A stretch of DNA of 64,000 nt, taken from positions 62,978,892 through 63,042,891 of the forward strand of contig NC_091119.1 in the NCBI RefSeq assembly GCF_040183065.1, read 5' to 3'. Below, one piece after another: positions 11,340-22,814 of this stretch (its first letter is position 1; every line of letters begins with the position of its first letter). The DNA is from Periplaneta americana (lineage: Eukaryota > Arthropoda > Insecta > Blattodea > Blattidae). Below the pieces are notes generated by a model. It was not told the origin of the DNA, searched no databases, and saw nothing but the letters and a program-made list of their open reading frames with translations. Both the position numbers and the translations under genes were made by a program.

Positions 11340-11564
11340 GTCGACCTGGTTGGCAAGTTGGTATAGCGCTGGCCTTCTATGCCCAAGGTTGCGGGTTTGA
11401 TCCCGGGCCAGGTCGATGGCATTTAAGTGTGCTTAAATGCGACAGGCTCATGTCAGTAGATTTACTGGCATGTAAAAGAAGTCCTGCGGGACAAAATTCT
11501 GGCACATCCGGTGACACTGATATAACCTCTGCAGTTGCGAGTATCATTAAATAAAACATAACAT
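11340..11564 (+). repeat. tRNA-derived SINE, second type, 11-bp duplication
   Basis: The head contains TGGCAAGTTGGTATAGCGC and B box GGTTTGATCCC; the tail is ATTAAATAAAACATAACA. The direct repeat TCCATGAAACA flanks it at 11329-11339 and 11565-11575. The body differs from the SINE at 10914-11203. Confidence 0.88.
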
Positions 11565-11575
11565 TCCATGAAACA

Positions 11576-12271
11576 TGAAATTCCACATTTCTTAACTCTT
11601 ACTAATAATAATATACATAATATGCAGGGACTCTAGCTTGCATGACTGACTACTGCCCATGTCTCACTTCCTGAGTTGTTTCTTTGCGAGGCAATATGCA
11701 GAGAGGGAGAGCAGGAGGTCCTGGGTACCGCATGTGCAGTTAGTAGCCTATTACCCTCGTTCAACACATCACCCTTTCAGGATTACTTTCGTCAGCTATG
11801 GAGCAAGATCAGCCATGGACAATCCCATGTATAAGCTGTTCCCTTACAAAAGAAATTATGTCCTTCTCATCAATTCCTTTAACTAAACACTAATACCAGT
11901 GGTAGACTAGAGTCTCTACTCGAGATTATCGACCTAATCGCAATCACGGTTATCATGTGTACAAATCCATAAACTCTTTCCTCTATGGCAGTGTTTCTCA
12001 GACTTTTTCCACTGCGAAACCCCTTTTAATCTAAAGTGTAACTGCGGAATCTTTGTAATATTTCATTAGTGTTTAATAATTAACAGACAAGTGAAAGCTA
12101 GTATCTCAATAATTCTGTTCAGTGGGACGAATCTAGTTTTATGGCTAAAAGATGTAGTCTCAGTTCTACCTCTGCATTTTGTCTTTTCGGTATTTTGAAT
12201 GAACACATACACAGAGAATCCAATGATGAAAATGATAAGTATTATTTTCCGTTTTAGATGTTCATTAAACA
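11576..12271. other. no feature recognised
   Basis: No gene or repeat boundary can be supported here. The frame at 11659-11886 has no recognisable protein character. Confidence 0.5.
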
Positions 12272-12310
12272 TATTATTATTATTATTATTATTATTACGC
12301 ATATTATTGG

Positions 12311-12345
<35 letters not shown>
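12272..12345. repeat. (ATT)n microsatellite pair
   Basis: Two ATT tracts (about 12272-12297 and 12310-12344) are separated by a short unrelated stretch. Confidence 0.9.
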
Positions 12346-12416
12346 CGGTGGTTTCATGTTATTATTGTTTCATATTTTCGTAACATATATTTTTATAGTA
12401 TTCACTAAGTATAAAA

Positions 12417-12671
12417 TAGCCACTGGCGCAGCCCAGTCGGCTAAGACGCTTGCCTACCGATCCAGAGTTGCGCTCGGGCACGAGTTCCATTCCATTTGGG
12501 CTGATTACCTGGTTGGATTTTTTCAAGGTTTCCCCAACCGTAAGACTAATGTCAGGTAATCTATGGCGAATCCCTGGTCTCATCTCGTCAAAAACCATTT
12601 CGCTATCACCAATCCCATCAATGCAAAATAACGTAATAGTTGATACAGTGTCGTTAAATAACCAAATAAAA
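12417..12671 (+). repeat. tRNA-derived SINE, third type, 10-bp duplication
   Basis: The head has an A box-like CAGTCGGCTAAGACGC; the body contains GGGCTGATTACCTGGTTGG and CCCCAACCGTAAGAC and ends in an A-rich tail. AAGTATAAAA flanks it at 12407-12416 and 12672-12681. Related sequence lies at 59829-59995 and 60281-60412. Confidence 0.88.
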
Positions 12672-12681
12672 AAGTATAAAA

Positions 12682-13157
12682 CAAAATTTAAAATCATATA
12701 GGGCTCACAGAACCTCGACAACATACTTTGAGAAATGCTGCTCTATGGTAATTCAGCAGTTGTCCAGACTGAACGAAGAATGGCCTAGTGTGTAAATAAT
12801 TACATTTTCGGAAATCGCCATCAAAGGTAATAGCGATAATGGTAACCACGATTAGAATCTCCAGTATTATAAACAGTAAAGACTCCTGGAATGGCATATG
12901 ATGTTTACAGAGCATGTAATATGCTGCCACGACAGTCCGAGCAAACCTAAGAGGCATGGTTATAAGCACTAGGGATCTCTCAGCTCAGGAAGTGAGACTG
13001 TCTGAGAAACAACTACTCACATAACAGCGAATAAAGTCAAGAGAAATGAGATATTTATGATAATACTTTATCATCTTATATGTACAGTTCTTCCATAAGT
13101 AATAAATACTTCTTGTGATTGATGGATTTAATTCTCTTCTAAGACCATAAAAAGACA

Positions 13158-13213
<56 letters not shown>

Positions 13214-13550
13214 CAATATCAATAATAGTGTTGATGATAGAAATAATAGAACAATAGTAATAATTAATTAATAAGAATAATAGTAGTAATAGAATAACAG
13301 TGAGAGAGATAATACAAAGATAGTAATACAAATTAATTAATTAATAATAATAAAATAAAAATATTAACAATAATAAAATAACTAAAATTGATCAAATAAA
13401 ATACAAAACCACTTAGCGAGAGTTAACGCAACTTATACAAGCATATAATAACCAGAAAAAAAAATAACGAACTCGAAATCAACAAAAAAAGTTCGTTGTA
13501 CCGCAGACGACAACAACAACAACAACAACAACAACCGCCATATTGATATT
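12682..13550. repeat. AT-rich region with ATT and CAA microsatellites
   Basis: An (ATT)n tract lies at 13158-13213 and a (CAA)n tract at 13511-13535. No gene is supported; frames through the tracts give only homopolymer peptides. Confidence 0.7.
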
Positions 13551-13865
13551 GTGTTCTGTATTATTGGTAGGAGGGAGGATCCGAAGGTCTACATCCTAAC
13601 GTTCTCTTCGAATCTTTTAACATATAACCATAGGAAGTTAATGCTGAAAAACAAAGTGTCTACGATAAATACAATAATAATACTGAAATATATTAATCAA
13701 GTTTCAGTTATAGGTCTCCCCTTTGGTGCAAGAGGTATCATATCAAAATATTTTGTGAAGAGCGGGGAAAATATAAATTTTAAAAACTCCCTACTGACAG
13801 AGATAGAGAAAGGATATGAATGTTTTAAAATGCTAAAATGGATTATCATATATATCAAACACTAG
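13551..13865 (+). pseudogene. possible C-terminal fragment of an RLE-type LINE
   Basis: The ORF contains VIGLPFGARGIISKYF, close to the C-terminal GLxxGARGT-type motif also seen at 14985-15167, 23505-23885 and 47276-47458. By that similarity it may be the 3' coding end of an R2-superfamily LINE. The N-terminal half is unlike the other copies, and a CAA tract abuts it. Confidence 0.4.
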
Positions 13866-14776
13866 GATGGGGGGGGGGGAGGTGGACATACCAACACTCC
13901 TTGGCATCTATAATGCTTTTCACGCAACTTAATTCATACATCTTATCTTCTTTGTGGCTACAATATTTTGTCTGAATGTATGTAATATTTAAATTGCCAT
14001 CATTAACAGGGACTGAGTCTTATCAATACAACTAGACAATGTTTCTTAAATGTGAATGACTCGTGTTGTTCCAGGCAGCTAAAAAGTCGTGTCTCCATGA
14101 ATTAAGTCTCATGAAGAAAAAATCACTCAACACATCAATACTATTTATAATCAATTTTTATTTAACGAATTTCATTTTTTACGTTCAATTTCATCTTGTA
14201 TATATTTTATTTGTAGAATTAAATTCAACATTTATATTCATCACTTCCAGACAGTTCTTTGTGAAAAAAATCTTTTTGCAAAATATAGTATAAAACTGGT
14301 TGAAATAAAAAAAAAAAACTTTATTTTGATTAAATCGGGGCTGCTACAATGGTACCCATGTGTAGCGCACTGTTGCCTTCCTTGTTTCGATACCTGTCTG
14401 TTCTCACAGAGCTTATATCTTTGTTGTCTCCACTGCCTTAGTTGTGTCGGTGATTCCATAATAATCTGTATTCTTATATTATATTCTGTATCCGAAATTA
14501 CTAGAGTCCTTAATATTAAAAGTGCTGCTTCTTTACAATTCAATTACTATGTAATATCTTAATATTTTCCTCAAAATCAGTTGTTTCAATTACCAGACAT
14601 GATACAAATCATTCTAACAAATTACCTAAATGCTTCTGAAAAGTCTAGTGCCTATCCTAAATTAATATTACACTATCAAAAACAGGAATGTCGAAAATGT
14701 TATCTAAAAATTTTCTAGTGCCATGGGAATCTTACAAAGAATGGACAACATGCATTATAATATACTGTACTACTAA
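13866..14776. other. no feature recognised
   Basis: A G9 run near 13871 and an A10 run near 14310 are the only notable sequence. No coding region is supported. Confidence 0.5.
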
Positions 14777-15205
14777 TTCCACAACTTGGGACATCTAGCC
14801 GACATCTACAGCTGGCTGACCACTAGGATCCAGAATAAAACGCATAGGTTAACTTAAAAATGTTACAGTATGATTTACGGAGAGAATATAAAACAATGAT
14901 AAATTTAAAAATAAAGTACAATTTGATTTCGGAGAAACATGAGATGAAAGTACAATGAAGAATAATGAAATGAAGTAAATAATATTACGTAATGTTATAC
15001 AAGTGATTGTGTAAAATGGATAATGAATCTCTCAATATCATCAGACAAATTTTGTTAATGTCCTTATTAGAAAATTTAAGAGAAAGGAGAATGGTTTTGG
15101 TTAACTTAAATGAAGTTCCCCTAGCGCCAAAAAGAAGTCCTTTCACTTCCCATGTATTAATATTCATTTTGTATCTCTCACTGAAGTGAGGAATACATGG
15201 ATTTC
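14777..15205 (-). mobile_element. 3' end of an RLE-type LINE (family D), copy 1
   Basis: About 420 bp align with 47077-47492 at high identity, including 3' UTR and a 60-residue C-terminal frame (14985-15167, minus) with the motif KGLLFGARGTSFKLTKTILL. This motif matches the C-terminus of the R2-superfamily fragment at 23505-23885. The copy is 5'-truncated and keeps no endonuclease or RT domain. Confidence 0.65.
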
Positions 15206-15295
15206 ATCCAAAAGCATGTGATTCATTAACGTAAGACTGCCAACAAGTGACAATTCCACATGGGTATCAACTTGTCAAATTCACATACGGTAAAA

Positions 15296-15622
15296 ATTAT
15301 GGGACAGAAACATAGACATTACGACAAAGTGAAGAGAACTACTGGAAGCATTTGAAATGTGGATATGGGAAGAATGGACCATGTGAAATGGATAGAGAAA
15401 ATAAGAAATCAAGCTAGAACGAGTGGGTGAAGAAAGGATAATGCTGAAACTGATCAGGAAGAGAAAAAGAAATTGGCTGGGCCACTGGCTGAGAAGAAAC
15501 TGCCTACTGAAGATGCACTGAAAGGAATGGTATATGGATCGGTATACGGAAATGAAGAGGGCACAAAACTCTGAGTGAACAAATGAATGAATGAATGAAT
15601 GAATGAATGAATGAATGAATAC
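15296..15622 (+). mobile_element. LINE family A 3' end with (GAAT)n tail
   Basis: Degraded C-terminal coding sequence and a pure GAAT tract at about 15581-15620 match, in opposite orientation, the copy at 3252-4025. Frames are broken. It lies just downstream of the predicted CNOT10 polyadenylation site. Confidence 0.7.
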
Positions 15623-15929
15623 CATTCCTATCTGAAATGAAAATCACAAATTTATTTCAATCAGGCCATAACTACTGCATATATTCCTGAAAATTTCCAC
15701 CCATTTATTATCAACATCCAATTTATTATAATTTAATAATGAATTTAACGTTTAAAAATACCGATAAAAATCGACATCCTACGAACGAATTACGAGGAAC
15801 ACGAGATATTTTTCTCAAATACCATACACAATTGTTCCTTGAAACCCAGGATGCCTGACAAACGATGATGTGGAATTACGCAGTGTTAATGAAATGATCT
15901 GAAGACAAAAAATTGGCATTAATGAGTGA

Positions 15930-16197
15930 TTTCATTTTGAAAGATGGTTTATTCCAACTTTCCACACAGCTGTCTGTTTCGAGAAAGATCTCATGCCAAT
16001 GAACTTCGCAAACAAATCAAGTGACTTAAGTTTACACACGAGAAATACATGCACGTTGGCAAACATGGCAACCTCCTGCTCTGCAGGTCCACACGAACCT
16101 CAAGTACAACTCTACACGCACCTCCTCTACCATGTAAGTTGTCACCTGTACTGTGGGGAGTGCTGCTTTACAATGGTGCGAGATATGTCAGCATGGC
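15930..16197 (-). CDS. CNOT10: CNOT10 terminal exon: last 18 codons with stop, then 3' UTR
   Basis: The coding part is 16197-16142; the remainder to about 15930 is 3' UTR. Acceptor ATTGTTGCAG precedes 16197. The exon supplies two bases that complete the glycine codon opened by the 36863 exon, then HADISRTIVKQHSPQYR and a TGA at 16144-16142. AATAAA lies at 15953-15948 on the minus strand, so cleavage near 15930 is expected. Phase and sense both fit continuation of LYIELQLG. Vertebrate CNOT10 has, as I recall, a longer tail, so this insect form looks shorter. Being 20.7 kb from the previous exon, it would be easily missed. Confidence 0.82.
15948..15953 (-). promoter_or_regulatory. polyadenylation signal of CNOT10
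   Basis: AATAAA on the minus strand, about 190 nt after the CNOT10 stop codon. No transcript evidence is available. Confidence 0.6.
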
Positions 16198-16576
16198 CTG
16201 CAACAATAGGAAGTATAGGTAGAAATTAATTTCTTAACACTATGACATACATTTAACTTAATAAATTATTAAATCCCATTACATTTCTTTGGACTTTAAC
16301 AGAAATACAGTGAAATTAAATATCAAATCACATTTTTCGATGGAACATCACATTTGTTTACCGACTCTGACATTGAAATCAACAGACGACACACTCTTAG
16401 GTGTATAGGTTAGATGTTAAATATGGTAACTTGTAAAAGAGAACAACCACTAGAATCGCCACTGTCAATTAGTAATGACTGCTAGATGGAAGTACAATAT
16501 TGCTCCATGCAATTCAAATGAGAGTTATAATGTGACTTGTTCTACTGTCGCTAGATGGAAGCATAGTGAAATTGAT

Positions 16577-16756
16577 TGTAGGGCTCTGAGTTCTGCAGTC
16601 ACTGGCCTACGTCTATGTTTATGATACAACGGAGTGGGCTATGGAAATTCAGATCTCCTTGGCAACGGTTTTGTTGTGAATTAATTTGTATCTTTCTGAC
16701 GAGAAATAAAACTGTTCTTGAGTTTCATTTACTCAGTATATTGTATTCTAGTTACA
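16577..16756 (+). repeat. 5' LTR, 180 bp
   Basis: Starts TGTAGGGCTCTGAG and ends TTCTAGTTACA, the usual TG..CA ends. It contains GAAATAAAACTG, a likely polyadenylation signal. It matches 22815-22997. Confidence 0.95.
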
Positions 16757-16759
16757 ATT

Positions 16760-16777
16760 TGGTGACCCCGACGTGAT
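16760..16777 (+). promoter_or_regulatory. primer binding site, tRNA-Trp type
   Basis: TGGTGACCCCGACGTGAT begins three bases after the LTR. It is complementary to the 3' end of insect tRNA-Trp as I remember it, the primer used by CsRn1-clade elements. Confidence 0.8.
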
Positions 16778-17581
16778 ATGAACACACACGAAGATACGGA
16801 GCAAAGTTCTTTACCAACTAGTAGTGGTGACAGAGTCGTTGTGTGTGCACAACGTATTGAGAAGCCTCCTCCATTCTACACGGACGATCCAGATCTGTGG
16901 TTTGCAGTAGTGGAAAATGCTCTCAGTTTCGCAGGGATTACTCGAGATCAAGCAAAATTCCAATATATAGTAAGTAACACTGATCATACATTTATTCCAA
17001 TTATGGCTGATTTAATTAAATCTCCACCAGCCACGGGCAGGTATGACGCTATTAAAACACGTATCATTGCCGCTTTTGCTGAACCAATCAACAAAAGACT
17101 CAATAGATTATTGAGCGGCATACCTATAGGAGAGAAACGACCATCCCACTATCTACAAGAGCTCAGAAGTTTAGCTTCCAGTCATTTAGGTGAAGAAGTC
17201 CTCAAGTCACTATTCTTAGCACAACTAGCACCCACTATTAGAATGTCCTTGCTTTGCAGAGAAGAGGATAGTTTGGACAAGCTAGCATTTTTAGCTGACA
17301 AGATGCAGGAGACGAACGTAACAACTCAAATGTCAGTAGCTCGGCAAGAACCCTTTACATTATCGACTATTGTTGACGAGGTTACGGAATTGAAAAGCAA
17401 AGTAGATGAGTTATGCAAATTGTCAAAGTACCAATCTCCTCATCTTAAAAATAACAGCGGGTGGTCATCCGATACCCGACGAAGTAAACTTTACAAACAG
17501 AAGAAAGAAAAGTTTGCTACTATCATTTTAAGTTTGGAGCTAACGCGAGACGATGTGTACAGCCTTGTTGCTGGAGTTTAG
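16778..17581 (+). pseudogene. gag: Gag, frameshifted before its zinc-knuckle-like end
   Basis: The ATG follows the primer site directly. The 267-residue frame carries the CsRn1-type Gag signature: DPDLWFAVVENAL near residue 40, then RLLSGIPIGEKRPSHYLQEL near residue 110. The cysteine/histidine motif expected near the C-terminus is encoded in another frame from about 17520, so a small indel there disrupts the product. Gag would package element RNA in cytoplasmic particles. The normal Gag to Pol junction is further obscured by the inverted duplication at 17626-17699. Confidence 0.85.
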
Positions 17582-17625
17582 AGAAAAATTTGGAAAAACT
17601 AGTGATTTCGTCTTGAGTCGAGGCG

Positions 17626-17699
17626 GTGATTAATTTTGTCTGTAACAATGAGACGATTTTTAAATCTCTTGTCTCATTGTTACAGACAAAATTAATCAC
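17626..17699. repeat. 29-bp perfect inverted repeat (hairpin) between gag and protease
   Basis: The arms 17626-17654 and 17671-17699 are exact reverse complements separated by 16 bp. The right arm is in frame with the protease, so the left arm looks like an inverted duplication of coding sequence. Confidence 0.92.
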
Positions 17700-18316
17700 T
17701 TGAACTTTCTCATTGACACGGGAGCTGATTTATCTGTTCTTCCCCGTTCTAAGGCAAACTTCATCGGTAAGCAACCAGCTGATTTCAAACTATATGCAGC
17801 GAATGGGGCAGTCATAGATACCTATGGTGAGAGGCTCATTACACTGGACCTTAATCTAGGACGCCAATATCCATGGAAGTTCACAATTGCTAACATTTCT
17901 CACCCTATACTTGGAGCTGATTTTTTTAAACACTATGGCATTCTAGTTAATCTCAAGCAGTGAAAGCTTACAGATCCTTCAACGGCCAGAGCTACAATTG
18001 GCAAGTTAACCACAGTTGCTTTGTCAACCTTTTCTACGATAGCTAGCGGAAAGTACGAGCTGTTATTGCGAGAATTTATTGACATAACTAAGATTCCGCC
18101 ATTTACTGGTCCAGCAAAACATGGTGTGGAACATCACATCAAAACGAAGGGCTCACCTATCAAAGAACGTGCTCGACGTCTTACATCTAAGAGGCTTAAG
18201 GTCGCTAAAGCGGAGTTTGATTATATGCTATCTCAAGGTATCTGTACTCCCTCGAGCAGTCCCTGGGCTAGTCCTCTTCATCTCGTTTCTAAGAAGAACG
18301 GAGGATGGAGACCCTG
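17700..18316 (+). pseudogene. pol: Pol part 1: aspartic protease and N-terminal RT
   Basis: The protease active-site motif LIDTGADLSVLP lies near 17710 and the late motif ILGADFF near 17910. A TGA at 17961-17963 interrupts the frame, which then continues to the start of the reverse transcriptase: KGSPIKERARRL, SPWASPLHLVSKKNGGW. The RT is cut at 18316 by the inserted Transib-like element and resumes at 20409 in the same frame. The protease would mature Gag and Pol; this copy cannot make an intact polyprotein. Confidence 0.88.
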
Positions 18317-20403
18317 CACACTGGGCCAGAATTCAAATCCAGCTGGAAAATATTGAATTTTTTAATGTTTTAAATAACGTTTTCTCGCTATATAGTCTCA
18401 AAGTACTAAACCTGATCTTCATAAATCTGTATGCCATCAATTTATACCGAGCGAAATGCCAACAGGACTGGCTGCTAAAAGTCGCTAAATATTAAGAACC
18501 CGAGCGTCGAGCGCCAGACGGTTTATGGCGGTAGCGATGTGAGGGTGATCTGTGTGTTGTTGATGTGGAGAAAAGTCTCTTTCTGTGATGGAAGTTTTAA
18601 CAGAAGGTTCGTACTTCCTATTTCCAGTATTCATACTTTAATTGTATACGTGAAATATTACCAGGGATGCGTTAAACATAGCTTTAAAATATTGCGGAAT
18701 TATGTCTTTACTTCATTTTAAATTAGAGATATAAAAAAATGTTGCACCAGGTGTCACCTTAAAATCTACATCAGATTATAAAGCAATCCTTACAGTTTAT
18801 TACAAAAGTTAAGATTTGCTTGCCTTTTTCTTATATTTGCGTTTTTATTTCAGAGGTAGATCCTCATATCCAGTCCACTGTGACTCGGATGGACTTAAAC
18901 GAGGTGATGACTACTAAAAAAGGGTCAAACTCTCACTGATTTCGTAGTGACAAAATTAGAAATACAACATTGTTCCAAGGATATTATACGGTGTGTCGAA
19001 AAAGTTGTGCGCACATTTAGAAGTAATTTAGAAAAACGCTTGAAACAGTGCTCCAGGAAAAAGGACAGGTTTTTGTGTAAAGCTTCGGAATGGTCAGTGA
19101 AATCAATGGACCACGGACATCCTCCTCCTTTCCCTCTACTTTTCCCACATGCCTGGCCGATTACTCCAGACTCTTTCTTCTCTCCATTAATAAATTATTG
19201 TCAATATTTTAGTAAAACCTGAAACTTTTAACAGGAGAATTAAATACACTGTCAATTCACAGGGCTAACGGCTTCAAAGCTGGGTACCTGGTTCAAATAA
19301 AGTGCACTGGTACAAAATTTAACATGGAGGCATGAGATAATTACTCTGCTTGCCATTAAAATTTCACTTTAATTAATGTGTCCCCAATTTAAAAAAAGGA
19401 TATCAAATTTCCCCAAAGAGTTCTACAATAAATAAAAACTCGCCAAATGTTCAATGATTTAATTCTATCCGTTTCAGGAGTAGGTAGACCTCAAAAATTG
19501 TTTGAAGAAAGTGGCATGAAAACAAGAATTAAACATGTAGGGTACGGTCTCTGAAAGATTAGCGTTCTTAAAGTGAATTAGTTCTAGATACTCAATTGTC
19601 TTTGCGGGGTTCAGGGAAAAGAGATTCAACATACATTCTACAACAACTCACCACAAATTACTCCAAAAAGAGCATCAAAGTATACGATAGCCTATAATAA
19701 ATCTCCAACTTTACCAAGACCATATACACCAGAGAAAGCATTACAATTTTTAATAGACAACGTCACCAAACATAAATACAATGTGCAGTGTTACCTGTAG
19801 GTTTGCCCAAGAAGCTAGACATTAGAGCATTAGAAAATACTGTAAAGATTATTCAAGAAAATTTTTTCGAATTCAAACAATGTAGGATATCTTAAATCAC
19901 CTTCTTGTAACTCCTGATCCTATCGTATCAAGTATTTATCCATTTTAAGAAAATATGAATTCCTTTCCCGCTGAAGTGCGACAAATGTTGAAGGAACCCC
20001 ATACTTACAGTACAAGTGAAGACGTGGGTGTGACAAGAGGGAAGGATGATGAAGCAGACGAAGAGCAGCTGCAGCTGGAAGAGGAGGAGAGGGAGGAGGA
20101 AGAGAAAGAGGGAGGAAGATAAGGAGGACGATGATGCAGACGATGACTCCTCCTATTAGAGAATATTGGAAACTACAAGTTCACGAAAAGAACAAGTGAT
20201 ATAAATAAGTACCTAGTAGGCTCCATGAAAATAGTTATTCAAACTCGCATTCATAGCTCATTTCTACGGATAACATCCCATACTGGCTTATTATTATTCC
20301 ATAAGCTCTTAGAAATCATTATTTAGTAGAACAGAATCATTTAAAATTATATTCCATACTTATTTAATTTTTTCCCGCTAGATTTGAATTCTGGCCCATT
20401 GTG
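18317..20403. mobile_element. Transib-like DNA transposon, 2,087 bp, inside the Gypsy RT
   Basis: The ends CACACTGGGCCAGAATTCAA and, inverted, CACAATGGGCCAGAATTCAA start with the CACWRTG-type heptamer of Transib elements. The 5-bp flanks CCCTG (18312-18316) and GCCTG (20404-20408) differ at one base. Removing the element plus five bases restores the RT reading frame at a conserved motif, which fixes both boundaries and duplication length. The interior is AT-rich, with only decayed coding traces (for example VSGVGRPQKLFEESG near 19475). It is a non-autonomous or heavily eroded copy. Confidence 0.8.
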
Positions 20404-22788
20404 GCCTGTGGGGATTACAGTCGTTTAAATGCTACAACTATCCCTGATAAGTATCCAGTTCCTCATATACATGACGTAACTCAACAGCTAAACGGTTGTA
20501 CCATTTTCAGTACTCTTGACCTTACCAGAGCCTATCACCAAGTACCCATAGCCCCAGACGATTGCGCCAAGACAGCAGTAATAACGCCCTTCGGTCTTTT
20601 CGAATTCAATGTCATGACCTTTGGATTACGTAATGCTGCGCAGACTATGCAACGTCTAATGGATAGCGTACTTCGTGGACTTGACTTCTGCACATGTTAC
20701 ATCGACGACTTATTGATAGCATCGAAAGACGAGGGACAGCATGAACAGCATCTTCATCTTGTTTTCCAGAGGTTGCGTGGACTTTCTATTAACTTACCCA
20801 AGTGTTCTTTTGGCGTCAGTGAAGTTAACTACTTAGGCTACACAATCGATGAACATGGTGTTAGGCTGCTTGAATATCGTATTAAGGCAATTGCAGACTA
20901 CCCCAAGCCTAAGACCATTGCCGACTTGCGCAAGTTTCTCGGTATTATTAATTTTTACAGGCGTTTCCTCTGCAATGCGGCGCAGATACAAGCCCCGCTA
21001 CACATTCATCTTCACGGTGCAAAAAAGAATGACAAGCGTCTTATTACGTGGGATAGAGAGGCTGAAGAAGCATTTGAATTATGCAAACAACAATTAGCAA
21101 AAGCAACTCTCTTAGTTCACCCACGGGACAATGCTATTCTAGCTCTTCGCACGGATGCTTCTGATATTTCTTCTGGTGCTGTGCTTGAGCAGTACAATTT
21201 CGGTCGTTGGGAATCTTTGGGTTTTTTCTCTAAGAAGCATACCAATGCGGAAATTAAATACAGCACATATGATCGTGAACTGTTAGCAATTTACAAAAGC
21301 CTTAAGTATTTTCCTTGTATGGTTGAAGGACGAAGACTGATTATCGTAACTGATCACAAACCATTGATTCACGCTTTTAATCAAAGTGCAGACAAAGCTT
21401 CCCCTAGGCAGCTCCGTCACTTGGATTTCATTAGTCAATTTACGACGCAAATCGTCCACATTAAGGGTGCAGACAACACTGTAGCAGACTGTTTGTCACG
21501 TATAGGTGCCATAGACATGCCGACGCTAATATCCGCAGATGAACTCATGGCTGCACAGGCTGCTGATGAAGAACTTCAACATCTTCTTCAATCTGATTCG
21601 ACCAGCTTAAAATTAACAAAAATTCCGCTGACTGAATCAAAGGAAGAAATTTATTGTGATGTTTCGACGCAGGTCATTCGACCTTACATCCCATCTTGTC
21701 TTCGCAAGAAAGTTTTCGATAACATTCACAACCTGTCTCACCCTAGCGGTAAAGCAACTAAGAAACTTTTACAGCTTAAGTTTGTTTGGCCTAGAATGAA
21801 TAAAGAAATTATGTTGTGGGCTCGTATGTGTCTTCAGTGTCAGAGAAGTAAAATAAGTCGTCACCACAAAAATGTGCCCCTACACATTCCTATGCCAAGC
21901 GCGCGGTTCGCTCACGTACAGATAGATATCATTGGTCCGCTTCCATTTGTCAAAGGTTTTCAGTATTGCCTGACAATGATTGATAGATTCACAAGATGGC
22001 CTGAAGCGGTCCCGATACCTTAAGTTTCTGCAGAGACTATTGTAGAAGCATTCTTCAGGACTTGGATCGCAAGATTCGGCGCACCTGCCGCTGTTACAAC
22101 AGACAGAAGCTCGCAATTTGAATCTGCTATTTTTCGAGCGTTTTGTAATCCCATTGGTTCGACAAAAATACGCACGACAGCCTTTCATCCTGCCTCAAAT
22201 GGCATGATAGAGCATTGGCATAGATCATTGAAAGCCGCTATCATGTGTCACACGGGATCTAAATGTTGGATCGATATCTTACCGGCTGTCCTACTTGGAT
22301 TGCGCTCCAGCATCAAAGAAGATTGTGACGCTTTGCCCGCAGAAATGGTTTACGGAGCGACGCTAAGACTTCCGGGAGAGTTTTTCGTCGACGACCAAAC
22401 CGAACTGTCACAGCAAGCCTTCGCTGAAAAACACAGACAGTTAATGCGCACTGTCAGATCGACCCCCGCTGCTCACCACTGCAACAGAAGAGCTTTTCAG
22501 CATAAGACATTATATACGTGCACGCATGTCTTTGTTCGTGTGGCAACTAAAGGATCCCTTGTACCACCGTATGAAGGACCGTATAGAATTCTTCGTAGGA
22601 TATCTGACTACGTGTTTGAAGTCGATATTCACGGGAGTCCTGAAACCATTTCCACAGAAAGACTTAAGCCAGCTTTCTATGAAGTCTTCTCTGAAGATGA
22701 TGGGAACAAGACCTCCGATCATCAACGACCAAGTTCTTCAAATCCCCCACCATTCAGAACTTATCCTGGTGCAAGAAAAGTTTCGTGA
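20404..22788 (+). pseudogene. pol: Pol part 2: RT, RNase H and integrase, one nonsense codon
   Basis: The frame opens at the RT core: [15 protein letters not shown], then the catalytic [11 protein letters not shown] (YIDD at 20698-20709). RNase H follows ([15 protein letters not shown] near 21151, [15 protein letters not shown]). The integrase has an HHCC zinc finger (around 21724-21845), first Asp in [10 protein letters not shown], second in TTDRSSQFES and Glu in HPASNGMIEHWH. TAA at 22021-22023 stops translation, and the same frame then runs to 22788. The C-terminus has a chromodomain-free tail rich in Pro/Ser. Confidence 0.92.
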
Positions 22789-22800
22789 CTCAGCGTCACT

Positions 22801-22810
22801 GGGAGGGGAG
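22801..22810 (+). promoter_or_regulatory. polypurine tract
   Basis: GGGAGGGGAG lies four bases before the 3' LTR, the expected plus-strand primer site. Confidence 0.8.
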
Positions 22811-22814
22811 TACA

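Noticed and set aside
13128-13331. minus-strand ORF with a poly-Asn stretch
   Set aside because: Translation of an (ATT)n microsatellite.
15993-16229. plus-strand ORF of 78 residues with several cysteines
   Set aside because: It is antisense to the CNOT10 last exon and 3' UTR; the minus-strand reading has splice and phase support.
20034-20140. acidic, Glu-rich coding stretch (EEEEREEEEKEG-like) within the Transib-like element
   Set aside because: GAA/GAG-rich simple sequence with stops on both sides; not taken as a domain.
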